A stretch of 41,654 nt of DNA, from NCBI GenBank assembly GCA_013152435.1, contig JAADGJ010000054.1, positions 1 through 41,654 of the forward strand. Reading direction: 5' to 3'. Below the pieces are notes generated by a model that was not told the DNA's origin, made no database searches, and saw only the letters and a list, made by a program, of their open reading frames with translations. The first letter of the stretch is position 1. Each line of letters opens with the position of its first letter. Positions 28,169-39,421 of the stretch are shown piece after piece. This DNA comes from Chloroflexota bacterium (GTDB lineage: Bacteria > Chloroflexota > Anaerolineae > DUEN01). The position numbers and the translations under genes are program-made.

Positions 28169-29827
28169 CTACAGCCGCCCGGAACGCAGGATGGCCCACA
28201 TCAGCCAGGCGCCACCCAGCGTGCCCAGGGCCAGCCCGATCAGCCCGAGCACGGATACATCCCCCCAGGTCGGCCCCACACCGAACCCCAACAGGATGCC
28301 CGCCGAGAGCAGCGTCCCGGCGATCACCATCGCGGCCGCCAGCCGGTTGACCAACCGGCTGATCTGTGGCAAATTTCGGTCAAAATCGCCCTGCTCGATG
28401 ACGACGGGCAACTGTCCCCCCTCCAGGCGCTGCAGCAGCACCTGCAGGCGCGTGGGCAACTGGTCCAGGATCCGGGCGGTGATGATGGCATTCCGCCGTA
28501 TCTCCCGGGTCAGCCGGTCCAGGGAGAACCGCTCCCGGCGCAGCTCGGCGGCCACAGGCTGGGCGATCTCCATCACGCTCAGGTCGGGATCGAGCTGCCT
28601 GACGACCCCTTCCAGGGTCATCAGGGTGCGCACCAGTTGGCCCAGCTCCGCCGGTACCTGCACGCCGTACTTTACGGCCAGCGCCAGCACCTGCTGCAGC
28701 ATCTGTCCTACGGAGACCTGGCTCAGGGGGATCTCGTAATACTGACGTATCAGCCGTTGCAGATCGCGTTGGAGCGCCCGCTGCGGCACGGGGCGGGTCA
28801 GGATGCCCAGGTCCTGCAAGGCCAACGACATCCCGACCGGATCGTGATCCACGATCCCGAGCACCAGGGCGATCAGCGCATCCCGCAGGGGCTCGTCCAG
28901 GAAGCCCACCAGGCCGAAATCCATCAGCACCAGACGGCCGTCGGGCGTGACCAGGAGGTTCCCGGGGTGAGGGTCCGCATGATACACGCCATCGCGTAGC
29001 GCCTGTCGCACCATGGCGCGAGCCAGGACCAGCGCCAGACGGCGACGCTCCTCGGGCTCCGGGCACCGGGCGATCACGTCGGACAGGCGCTCCCCTTCGA
29101 TGTATTCCAGGGTGAGCACGCGCGGCGTGGTATACGCCCAGTACACCATAGGCACGAGGACGTCGGGATCGTCGGCCAGGGCCTCCCGCACATGGTCCGC
29201 ATGGCGGCCCTCGATGGTATAATCGAGCTGCTCACGCATCTCCCGGGCCAGGTGGTCGACCAGCTCGGTGAACGAGTACACCTTGCCCCAGGCCGTGCGC
29301 CCTTCAGCCAGGCGGGCGATCTCGGCCAGCACCGCCAGGTCGCCCTCGACCTCCGCCGCGAGGCCGGGGCGCTGGACCTTGACGACGACCTGCGTGCCAT
29401 CGGGCAGCTCGGCCCGATGTACCTGCCCCACGGAGGCCGCGGCGATGGGCTCCGGGTCGAAGCGGGGGAAGAGCGCCTCCAACGGGGCCCCCAGTTCGCT
29501 TTCGATCTGGGCCCGGACCTGGTCCATGGGGAAGGGAGGAACGCTATCCTGCAGGCGGGACAGCTCCTCCACCCAGTCGGGGGGCAGGATATCCGCCCGA
29601 GTGCTCAGGAGCTGCCCCAGTTTGATGAACGTGGGGCCCAGGTCCTCCAGGGTCGCACGCACACGTGCGGGGATCGTCTCCGGCACCGGCTCAGTCGGCC
29701 GGATGCGCTGCGGCAACGGCAGCCCGATCTGGGTGGCCATGTATCCCAGACCGTGCCGCAGCAACACCTCGGCGATCTGCTGCATACGCTGGAGCCGCCG
29801 CCGCGGTTGGGTCAGCGGAAATGGCAC
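28169..29827 (-). CDS. UbiB/ABC1-family atypical kinase
   Basis: Members of this protein-kinase-like family support quinone or lipid metabolism. The 552-residue protein has the KxGQ-type FIKLGQLLSTRADILP, the alanine-rich nucleotide loop AAASVGQVHRA, VVVKVQRPG, HADPHPGNLL and MDFGLVG. Two C-terminal helices (about residues 497-550) should anchor it in the membrane. GTG 29827 has GGGAGGT six bases upstream; the longer frame from 29899 lies over the promoter. The stop is 16 bases from that of the convergent lgt. The specific lipid or quinone target is unknown. Confidence 0.9.
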   Translation of the reverse strand: MPFPLTQPRRRLQRMQQIAEVLLRHGLGYMATQIGLPLPQRIRPTEPVPETIPARVRATLEDLGPTFIKLGQLLSTRADILPPDWVEELSRLQDSVPPFPMDQVRAQIESELGAPLEALFPRFDPEPIAAASVGQVHRAELPDGTQVVVKVQRPGLAAEVEGDLAVLAEIARLAEGRTAWGKVYSFTELVDHLAREMREQLDYTIEGRHADHVREALADDPDVLVPMVYWAYTTPRVLTLEYIEGERLSDVIARCPEPEERRRLALVLARAMVRQALRDGVYHADPHPGNLLVTPDGRLVLMDFGLVGFLDEPLRDALIALVLGIVDHDPVGMSLALQDLGILTRPVPQRALQRDLQRLIRQYYEIPLSQVSVGQMLQQVLALAVKYGVQVPAELGQLVRTLMTLEGVVRQLDPDLSVMEIAQPVAAELRRERFSLDRLTREIRRNAIITARILDQLPTRLQVLLQRLEGGQLPVVIEQGDFDRNLPQISRLVNRLAAAMVIAGTLLSAGILLGFGVGPTWGDVSVLGLIGLALGTLGGAWLMWAILRSGRL

Positions 29828-29857
29828 GGCGTCACCTCCCACGCGGGGGGATGCCTC

Positions 29858-29887
29858 ATTGTAACACTGGACGGAACGGCGGGTCAA
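29858..29887 (-). promoter_or_regulatory. Promoter of the UbiB-family gene
   Basis: On the minus strand TTGACC (29882-29887) and TACAAT (29858-29863) are separated by 18 bp, about 30 bases before the GTG start. Confidence 0.65.
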
Positions 29888-29986
29888 CGAAGTGGCCATA
29901 CATCCTTTCCGTATGGAGATATCTCAGCGTGCCCTCCGGACATCTGATCCTGGTCGTATCACCTTCATGAGGAGGACCAAGCGCTT

Positions 29987-32629
<2,643 letters not shown>

Positions 32630-33248
32630 ACGTGAAGGAGCTGCGCGTGGCGGATCGGGCGGAGGATCTGGTGGAGGTCAAGATCCACCCCCTGCCCGCG
32701 CAACTGGGCCCGAAGTACGGCTCCCTCCTTCCACGGCTGCGCGCCGCGATCGAGCAGATGGATCCGGTGGAGCTGGCGGAGCGGGTACAGGCCGGACAGC
32801 CGTTCACCGTGCAGGTGGGAGCGGAGACGATCGAGGTGCAGCCGGATGAGGTGGAGGTGCGCACCCGGCCGCGGCCTCCCTACAGCGTGGCGGAGGAGGC
32901 GGGCTATATGGTAGCGGTCAACACCGAGCTCACGCCCGAGCTGGAGGCCGAAGGGGACGCCCGCGAGCTGGTGCGGCGGATCCAGGACCTGCGCAAGCAG
33001 GCGGGCCTGGAGCTCTCCGATCGCATCATCACCTACGTGCAGGGGAGCGATCGGCTCGCCCGCGCGCTGGCCCGGTTCGGCGATTACGTAGCCGGAGAGA
33101 CGCTCTCCGTCCGCCTGGAGCCCGGCCCACCGCCGCCTACCGCCTTCCAGGACAGCTTCTCGCTGCGTGGCGAACGGGTGACCATCGGCATCGAGCGCGC
33201 CTGAGTGAATTCCAAATTGCAGCACCCGTCCAGAAAACTCTATAGTCT

Positions 33249-33277
33249 TTGGCGATTCGGGCGAGTTGAGGTAAAAT
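33249..33277 (+). promoter_or_regulatory. Promoter of the DksA/TraR-type gene
   Basis: TTGGCG (33249-33254) and TAAAAT (33272-33277) with a 17-bp spacer, about 50 bases before the ATG at 33327. Confidence 0.65.
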
Positions 33278-33326
33278 GGCGCGCGGTGTCTGGGGCACCA
33301 GGAGCCAGGCCGAGGAGATGAGGATC

Positions 33327-33665
33327 ATGCCACGCGATGAAGAGCGACTGAGAAGGATGCTGGTAGCCGAGCGAGATCGTCTAAGGGCTGAACTCTCCCA
33401 CTATGAGATGGCCGCGCGTCGAAATCTGGGGCTGGGCAACCATATGGCCGACGACGGGACGGAGGCGTTTGATCAGGCCGCCAGCCTGACATTGCACCGG
33501 AATCAACAACGCATCCTGGAGGAGGTGGAGCGAGCCCTCCACAAGCTCGACGAGGGCACCTACGGCCGATGCGAGCGCTGTGGGCAAGAGATCGACTTCG
33601 CCCGGCTGAAGGCGATCCCCTACGCGATGTACTGCATCGATTGCCAGAGCCGCGTGGAGATGTGA
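33327..33665 (+). CDS. DksA/TraR-type zinc-finger protein
   Basis: The 112-residue protein has an N-terminal coiled-coil region (RLRRMLVAERDRLRAELSHYEM) and a C-terminal four-cysteine zinc finger, CERCGQEIDFARLKAIPY then CIDC. DksA relatives insert the coiled coil into the RNA polymerase secondary channel. The coiled coil here lacks a clear DxxDxA tip motif (there is DDGTEAFDQAA), so the effect on transcription is uncertain. ATG 33327 has GAGGAG nine bases upstream; ATG 33318 is in-frame but too close to that site. It sits between ileS and lspA. Confidence 0.88.
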   Translation: MPRDEERLRRMLVAERDRLRAELSHYEMAARRNLGLGNHMADDGTEAFDQAASLTLHRNQQRILEEVERALHKLDEGTYGRCERCGQEIDFARLKAIPYAMYCIDCQSRVEM

Positions 33666-33788
33666 CCCGGGCGACATCTCGCGCCGTGTCTGACACGACG
33701 GCGTGTCGCGTCGCCCTTCGGCGGCCCTCGCGGGCAACAGGATGCAGTTCTGATCACACATTGGATCCCTCACATCGAGGATACGCGG

Positions 33789-34331
33789 ATGTCGATTCGA
33801 GATAAACTGGGCGGATGGACCATCCCCGCCATCGCGGCGGTGATCCTCGCCCTAGATCAGCTCAGCAAGGCATGGGTGCTGAGCCATCTGGGGAGGAACG
33901 AGTACTGGAATCCCATCCCCGCCCTATCCCGGTTTCTGACCATCACCCATGTGACCAACACCGGCGCTGCCTTCGGGCTCCTGAGAGACCAGGGCAGCCT
34001 GTTTATCATCATCGCCGCCGTCGTTTCGGTGGCCATCATCGTCTATAGCCGCTACCTGCCCCAGGGCCAGTTCTGGGTCCGCTTCAGCCTGGGGCTCCAA
34101 CTGGGTGGCGCGCTGGGGAATCTGATCGATCGGGTACGGTTCGGGCACGTCACGGATTTCATCACCATCGGCATCGATGACCTGACGTGGCCCACGTTCA
34201 ACATCGCCGACAGCGCCATCGTGGTCGGCGTCATCCTCCTGGCCTTCATCGTCTTCACGGAGAAGGAGGAGGCCGAGCCGGAGGCCACCGAGCTTCATCA
34301 GGCACGTGGGGAGAGTTCGTCCTCCTCATAA
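33789..34331 (+). CDS. lspA: Lipoprotein signal peptidase (signal peptidase II)
   Basis: LspA is a membrane aspartyl protease that removes the signal peptide of diacylated pre-lipoproteins. The 180-residue protein has four helices, ILALDQLSKAW, NTGAAFGLL, GNLIDRVRFGHVTDFI with one catalytic Asp and FNIADSAI with the other. The C-terminal tail is acidic then serine-rich. GAGG lies eight bases upstream of the ATG. It follows the zinc-finger gene by 123 bases. Confidence 0.97.
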   Translation: MSIRDKLGGWTIPAIAAVILALDQLSKAWVLSHLGRNEYWNPIPALSRFLTITHVTNTGAAFGLLRDQGSLFIIIAAVVSVAIIVYSRYLPQGQFWVRFSLGLQLGGALGNLIDRVRFGHVTDFITIGIDDLTWPTFNIADSAIVVGVILLAFIVFTEKEEAEPEATELHQARGESSSSS

Positions 34332-34368
34332 ACCCGGTCGCTCATACCGGCACGCGATGACATCGGAG

Positions 34369-34397
34369 AGCCGGGCTCTTGGGCCTGGCTCTTTTCT
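34369..34397 (+). terminator. Rho-independent terminator after lspA
   Basis: AGCCGGGCT (34369-34377) pairs, with G-T pairs, with the GGGCCTGGCT arm (34381-34390), followed by CTTTTCT. It closes the lspA transcript. Confidence 0.7.
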
Positions 34398-34660
34398 ATT
34401 CGCTCACACTTCCTGGTGGTCTCCTGTCTAGTGTTGGTGAGCCCACGGGAGACCATTTTGTGAGCAGCGCTGCATGAATGACGCCTCCTGTGGGCTGTTT
34501 CCCAGGCGGGGAATTGATCTGCCGTCACCTACCTGTGGGCAGAGGCGATTCATGAATCGCCCCTGCCCCGGCAACACCCATGAGGGCGGCTACCCACTTC
34601 CCATGGACCTCGCATGCAGCCGCATGGGAACATGCGCCTGCACCCCAAGCCCCCACCAGG

Positions 34661-34958
34661 TAGGGCCTTTTCAAAGTCCAACGTCCATATTGGCATACAT
34701 GGCGCCTGCAGGGACGAGGCAAGGTGTCGTGTCTGTATACGCATCTTCTTTTCCCCCAGCACACGACGTGGCCAGACGTACCCCCCTGCTATCCCCCCTC
34801 CCCAATCCGCTTCGCTAGGAAGGGGGCTCGGGAGAAGGGGGTTTGGGGGATGAGGGCCGTTTTCCCGCGGTCGATGATCAGGGGAATCTCTTGCATCGGG
34901 CGACACGCGGGGTGTTCCTACCACCCCGATTTCCATCACTGACTTTGAAAAAGCCCTG
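34661..34958. mobile_element. Complete MITE-like element with terminal inverted repeats and 9-bp target duplication
   Basis: The left end TAGGGCCTTTTCAAAGTC (34661-34678) mirrors the right end, whose reverse complement is CAGGGCTTTTTCAAAGTC (34941-34958): 16 of 18 match. CCCACCAGG occurs immediately outside both ends (34652-34660 and 34959-34967), a 9-bp target-site duplication. The 298-base interior encodes no transposase, so it must have been moved in trans. It occupies most of the 707-base gap before the ABC-2 operon. The 34398-34651 part holds GC-rich sequence I cannot assign. Confidence 0.88.
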
Positions 34959-35038
34959 CCCACCAGGACGCATTGGACGTTTGCTGGCACCCCGGTTAAA
35001 ATGAGCCTTCGCGCCATACACTTCGCGCGGGGGGAGCG

Positions 35039-35830
35039 ATGCGTCCCTATGTAGAGCTTGCCAAGCGGTCGTTTCAGAAGCATCTGGCCTATCGGGCGGC
35101 CAATATCGCGGGCATCCTCACCAACGGCTTCTTCGGGATGATCTACGTCTTCATCTACATGGCACTCCTGCGCGAACGAGGTCAGTTGGGAGGCTTCGAC
35201 GCGCACGACGCGGCGACCTATGTGGTCATCAGCCAATCGCTGCTGATGGCGATGTCGGCGTTCGGCAACCGGGAGCTCTCCGATTCCATCGTGCGCGGGG
35301 ACGTGGTAACCGATCTCAGCCGCCCGATCGACTTCTACGCGCTCTGGGCCGCGATCGACCTGGGCCGGGCGATGTACTACCTGATCTTTCGGGGGATCCC
35401 CACGTTCGCCATCGGCTGGGTGCTGTTCCGGGTGCAGATCCCCCGACATGTCGACACCTGGCTCTGGTTCCTGATCAGCATCCTGGCGGGTATGGCGGTC
35501 AGCTTCTCCTTCCGCTTCATCACCAACAGCCTGGCTCTGTGGACCACCGACGCACGCGGCATCCAATACCTGACCAACACGTTCGTCCTGTTCTTCGCCG
35601 GCTTCGTCATCCCGCTCAACTTCCTGCCCGCTCCCTTGCAAACCGTCGTCCATCTGCTCCCCTTCCGCTCCATGGCCTACCTGCCCATCAGCATCTATCT
35701 GGGCAAGACCAGCGGCGGGGCGCTGATCCGGGCGCTGGCGATGGAGGCGGCATGGCTGGTGGTGCTGGTGCTGCTGGGACGCCTCATGCTGCGCCGGATG
35801 TTCCGGCGCCTGACCATCCACGGAGGATAA
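35039..35830 (+). CDS. ABC-2 type transporter permease, first subunit
   Basis: The 263-residue membrane protein has six predicted helices and belongs to the ABC-2 permease group that occurs as pairs with one ATPase. Segments such as YRAANIAGILTNGFFGMIYVFIYMALL, IVRGDVVTDLSRPIDFY and the amphipathic LPFRSMAYLPISIYLGKT are typical. GGGGGAG precedes ATG 35039. It likely forms a heterodimer with the next gene product and exports an unknown substrate. Confidence 0.88.
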   Translation: MRPYVELAKRSFQKHLAYRAANIAGILTNGFFGMIYVFIYMALLRERGQLGGFDAHDAATYVVISQSLLMAMSAFGNRELSDSIVRGDVVTDLSRPIDFYALWAAIDLGRAMYYLIFRGIPTFAIGWVLFRVQIPRHVDTWLWFLISILAGMAVSFSFRFITNSLALWTTDARGIQYLTNTFVLFFAGFVIPLNFLPAPLQTVVHLLPFRSMAYLPISIYLGKTSGGALIRALAMEAAWLVVLVLLGRLMLRRMFRRLTIHGG

Positions 35831-35832
35831 CG

Positions 35833-36636
35833 GTGCGGGAATATGTGCGGCTTTACCCCCAACTGATCGGCGCGCAGATCCGGGCCCAGATGCAATACCG
35901 GGCCTCCTTCCTCGCGGAGCTGCTGGGAAATTTCCTGATCACCAGCCTGGACTTCGTCACCCTGGCGATCCTGCTCACCCAATTCCAGGCGATCGGCGGC
36001 TGGACGCTGCCCGAGGTCGCCCTGCTGTATGGGACCTCCACCGTCTCCTTCTCTCTGGCGGAGATCCTGGGAGGCATCCTGGACGACTTCGACCGCTGGA
36101 TCATACGCGGCGAGTTCGATCGACTCCTGATCCGGCCGCTGGGCATGATGTTCCAGGTCATGACCGGCGCGTTCGCGCTGCGCCGCCTGGGCCGGCTCAC
36201 CCAGGGGGTCGCGGCGCTGATCCTGGCCCTTTGGTGGCTACACCCGAACTGGCAGATCGAGCGCTGGGCCTTCCTGGGGGTGACGCTGATCAGCGGTTTC
36301 CTCTTCTTCATGGCCATCTTCATCGCGGGCGCGACCACGTCCTTCTGGACGCCGCAGACGGCCGAGCTGGCGAACATCTTCACCTACGGCGGCAACTTCA
36401 TGACCAGCTACCCCATGCACATCTACGAGGAGTGGATCCGGAACATCTTCACCTTCCTGCTCCCCATGGCGTTCATCAACTACTATCCCGCCCTGTACCT
36501 ATTGGGGAAACCCGATCCCTTCGGGCTGCCCGGCTGGGTTCCCTTCCTCTCGCCGCCGATCGCGGGCGGGGTCTTCCTGGCCTCGCTGGCCGTCTGGCGG
36601 GTCGGCGTGCGCCATTATCAGAGCACGGGGAGCTGA
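35833..36636 (+). CDS. ABC-2 type transporter permease, second subunit
   Basis: The 267-residue protein has six predicted helices and the same layout as its neighbour: IIRGEFDRLLIRPLGMMFQVM corresponds to IVRGDVVTDLSRPIDFY of the first permease, and NIFTFLLPMAFINYYPALYLLG to its C-terminal amphipathic segment. The GTG start lies two bases after the preceding stop, with GGAGG upstream. A longer frame reaching back to 35539 overlaps the first permease and is not real. Confidence 0.88.
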   Translation: MREYVRLYPQLIGAQIRAQMQYRASFLAELLGNFLITSLDFVTLAILLTQFQAIGGWTLPEVALLYGTSTVSFSLAEILGGILDDFDRWIIRGEFDRLLIRPLGMMFQVMTGAFALRRLGRLTQGVAALILALWWLHPNWQIERWAFLGVTLISGFLFFMAIFIAGATTSFWTPQTAELANIFTYGGNFMTSYPMHIYEEWIRNIFTFLLPMAFINYYPALYLLGKPDPFGLPGWVPFLSPPIAGGVFLASLAVWRVGVRHYQSTGS

Positions 36637-36650
36637 CGAGGAGGCAGAGC

Positions 36651-37673
36651 ATGATCCAGGTCCGAAACCTGCGTAAGGAATTCCGAGTCCACCGCCATCA
36701 TCGGGGGACGCTGGGGGCGCTGCGTAACCTGTTCACCCGGGATCACCGCATCGTGCGGGCAGTCGATGGGGTCAGCTTCCACATCACGCGCGGCGAGATC
36801 GTGGGCTACCTGGGCCCCAACGGCGCCGGGAAATCGACCACCATCAAGATCCTCACAGGCATCCTGGTCCCCACGGCCGGGGAGGTGGTGGTGGACGGGC
36901 GCGTGCCTTGGCGGCAACGGATCGAACACGTCCGGCGCATCGGCGTGGTGTTCGGCCAGCGCACGAACCTGTGGTGGGACCTGCCGGTGATCGAGTCGCT
37001 AGAGCTGCTGCGCCACATCTATCGCGTCCCGCCGGACCGATATCGCCGCAATCTGAGCGCCTTCGACGATATGCTGGAGCTGGGGCCGTTCCTGGACACG
37101 CCCGTGCGCAGCCTCAGCCTGGGCCAGCGCATGCGGGCCGACCTGGCGGCCGCGCTCCTGCACGATCCGCCGCTGCTCTTCCTGGACGAGCCGACCATCG
37201 GGCTGGATGTGGTGGCCAAGGAGCGCATCCGACGATTCATCCGGACGATCAACCAAGAGCGAGATACCACGGTGATCCTGACCACCCACGACCTGAACGA
37301 TGTAGAGAAGCTATGCGAACGGGTGATCATGATCGACCACGGCCGCCTGGTGTTCGACGGAGCCCTGTCCGAGCTGCGGGAGCGGTTCGGGGGTGGGCGC
37401 GTCCTGGTGGTGGACTTCGCGGAGGCGCCCGCTCGCGTCGCGCTCCCGGATGCCCAGGTCATCCGGCGAGAGGCCAACCGGGTGTGGCTGCGGGTGCATC
37501 GCGGCGACGGCCATATGGCCGATCTCGTGCGGGAGCTCTTCCGCCGCTATCGCGTGCGGGATCTCTCGGTACAGGAGCCCGCCATCGAGGATGTGGTGCG
37601 GCAGATCTACGAGGGCCAAATCTCCTGGGAAAATCCCCACCCGCTTTTTGCTGGAAGGGCACGAGCAGATTGA
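36651..37673 (+). CDS. ABC-2 transporter ATP-binding protein
   Basis: The 340-residue ATPase has Walker A GPNGAGKS (residues 55-62), the VVFGQRTNLWWDLPVIES Q-loop segment characteristic of this export subfamily, signature LSLGQRMRADLAAALL, Walker B LLFLDEPTIGLD and switch His in TTHD. The last 90 or so residues form the accessory domain seen in ABC-2 ATPases. GAGGAGG precedes ATG 36651. Its stop overlaps the candidate promoter of the next gene. Confidence 0.94.
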   Translation: MIQVRNLRKEFRVHRHHRGTLGALRNLFTRDHRIVRAVDGVSFHITRGEIVGYLGPNGAGKSTTIKILTGILVPTAGEVVVDGRVPWRQRIEHVRRIGVVFGQRTNLWWDLPVIESLELLRHIYRVPPDRYRRNLSAFDDMLELGPFLDTPVRSLSLGQRMRADLAAALLHDPPLLFLDEPTIGLDVVAKERIRRFIRTINQERDTTVILTTHDLNDVEKLCERVIMIDHGRLVFDGALSELRERFGGGRVLVVDFAEAPARVALPDAQVIRREANRVWLRVHRGDGHMADLVRELFRRYRVRDLSVQEPAIEDVVRQIYEGQISWENPHPLFAGRARAD

Positions 37674-37699
37674 CAAACCTATGCCATATGTGGTATTTT
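37670..37699 (+). promoter_or_regulatory. Candidate promoter of the beta-propeller lipoprotein gene
   Basis: TTGACA (37670-37675) overlaps the stop codon of the ATPase gene and is followed after 18 bp by TATTTT (37694-37699). This implies a leader of about 180 nt before 37886. Confidence 0.45.
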
Positions 37700-37885
37700 A
37701 AACATGTCTACTCGGTACAGTTCTTGGCAGTCTCTCGCCCCCTCGCCTCGGTCGGGAGACTGAGGCGAATCTACGAGGGCGTATTTTCATAACGATCATC
37801 CTTACGCCAGTGAGAGTTGCCTCACGTCTCAGGCTGGCCTCTTCGGACAGCACCCGCCAGGGCTGATGTCCTAGAATACGAGTCG

Positions 37886-39145
37886 ATGGCACGAAATTTG
37901 GACAAAAAACGGTTTCGCTTGACATGGGTGGAAACCCTTCGCTCCCTTATTGATATCGCAAGGACACGTTCTCTCCTCCTTCTCTTGCTGGCATTCTGGG
38001 TGCTGAGTTCCAGCGCGTGTGGCAGCGCCCTGGAACGTTCCACACCCGCCGACGCCTCATCCCTCACAGGCGCCTCCTCCCAATACGGCGAATGGGCCAT
38101 GGAGGGCTACAGCCCCCAGCGCGATCGGGCGACCGTGGACGATGTGCAGCCGCCGTTGAAGTTGCAACGCAAGCTGAGCATCGCGGGCGAAACGCAGCAA
38201 GCCAGCCCGGTCGGGGTAGCTCACGGACTGCTGTTCGTGGAGGGCCAGCGCAAGCTGCACGCGATCGCCTTGGACAGCGGGACGGAGCAATGGTACTTCG
38301 ATCTGCCGGGATCCTTCCTGTCGCCGGCCATCTCCGGCGATCGCGTGTTCGTGCGAGCCGAATCGGGCAAGACCGGATATGTGCTGGCCCTGGCGGTGGA
38401 GTCCGGGGCAAAGCTGTGGCAGTTCAAGTTCCCGCGCGTGGGCAGCAGCTATGACAACTTCGGCGGCCACGTGACCTCTCCCGTGGTGGTGGACGGGGTC
38501 GTGCTGGTCGGCGCCTCCCGATCCCTATACGCCCTGGACGCGAGCACGGGCGAGCGGAAATGGGTGTTCGGGCTCAAAGGGCCCATCGCCTCGTCGGCCA
38601 CGGTGGCTGACGACACCGTGTACTTCGCCGATTTCACACGCCTGTACGCCGTCGATCTCGCCACGGGCGAGGAGCGCTGGAGCTACGAGCACGGAACGGT
38701 GACCCTCTTCTTCGCCCCCGTGATCGCCGGCGACATGGTCCTCATCACCAGCTACGACACCGCTTACGCTCTGGACCGCCGCACTGGCGCGGTGCTGTGG
38801 ACGCAGACGATCCAGGATGAGAACATCGTACCCTGCGCGGCAGCAGGGGAGTATGTGTACGTCAAGTCCGTGAATCGCCTGATCGCCCTGGACCGCACCA
38901 CCGGAGCGATCGCGTGGTCGTACGAGCAGGGGGACTTCGTCTCTCTGCCCGCGGTGGCCGGGCAGCAGATCTACGTGGTCACCCGCGCCGGGGGAACGGG
39001 GCATCTGCGAGCGCTCCGGGCTTCGGACGGACAGGAGATCTGGCGATCCGAGCAGATCCCGCTGGCCAACGCGGCCCCTGTGGTGGCCGGTGGGAGCGTC
39101 TACGTGCGAACCGTCGACGGGAGCGTGCTCGTATATGCGTCCTAG
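37886..39145 (+). CDS. PQQ-like beta-propeller repeat protein, probable lipoprotein
   Basis: The 419-residue protein has an N-terminal hydrophobic segment (LLLLLLAFWVLSSSAC) ending at C45; the SSAC lipobox is not canonical because Leu is missing at -3. The rest consists of repeated blades with the PQQ-repeat pattern LYALDASTGERKWVF, LYAVDLATGEERWSY, AYALDRRTGAVLWTQ and LIALDRTTGAIAWSY. At least six or seven blades are visible, consistent with a BamB- or quinoprotein-like propeller used for protein contacts. The PQQ-dehydrogenase active-site residues are not evident. It stands after the ABC-2 genes with its own candidate promoter. Confidence 0.82.
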   Translation: MARNLDKKRFRLTWVETLRSLIDIARTRSLLLLLLAFWVLSSSACGSALERSTPADASSLTGASSQYGEWAMEGYSPQRDRATVDDVQPPLKLQRKLSIAGETQQASPVGVAHGLLFVEGQRKLHAIALDSGTEQWYFDLPGSFLSPAISGDRVFVRAESGKTGYVLALAVESGAKLWQFKFPRVGSSYDNFGGHVTSPVVVDGVVLVGASRSLYALDASTGERKWVFGLKGPIASSATVADDTVYFADFTRLYAVDLATGEERWSYEHGTVTLFFAPVIAGDMVLITSYDTAYALDRRTGAVLWTQTIQDENIVPCAAAGEYVYVKSVNRLIALDRTTGAIAWSYEQGDFVSLPAVAGQQIYVVTRAGGTGHLRALRASDGQEIWRSEQIPLANAAPVVAGGSVYVRTVDGSVLVYAS

Positions 39146-39276
39146 CCGCTCGCCCAGAGGATGCCATCGCCTTACAAACTGAGAGAAGATCAGAACGAGT
39201 GCGGCACGTTCTTCTTCGCCCATCCCCGCTTATGTAGAGGCAGCTTCCCTGTCCTCGACTACAGCGTGAACACCTC

Positions 39277-39290
39277 AGGGTAGCTACCCT
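39277..39290. promoter_or_regulatory. 14-bp perfect palindrome upstream of the sugar ABC transporter
   Basis: AGGGTAGCTACCCT is a perfect palindrome 132 bases before the first permease start. It could be an operator for a sugar-responsive repressor or a very short hairpin. I see no consensus promoter clearly placed around it. Confidence 0.4.
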
Positions 39291-39421
39291 CGTAAGCATC
39301 TCTTGAAGGAGAAGTGTCCCCCTCCTCCGCGATCGGCTCCAACTCCCAGGGGGGATTCCGTCCTCGGAATCCTGCACTTGTTCAGAAAATCGAAGAATCC
39401 AGAAGAGAAAAGGAGTGGGTA

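Noticed and set aside
29828-29986. T-box riboswitch upstream of ileS (also considered upstream of alaS)
   Set aside because: The leaders are too short, and no T-box sequence or terminator-antiterminator pair is visible. Only a small 6-bp stem (CCATAC/GTATGG) is present before ileS.
34550-35821. 423-codon minus-strand frame opposite the first ABC-2 permease
   Set aside because: It is antisense to a clear permease and extends into the MITE-like element. It reflects high GC and repeat sequence, not a gene.
37674-37885. Small coding gene or attenuator between the ABC-2 ATPase and the propeller lipoprotein
   Set aside because: No frame with a good ribosome-binding site and no convincing terminator hairpin was found. 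Only a candidate promoter is visible.
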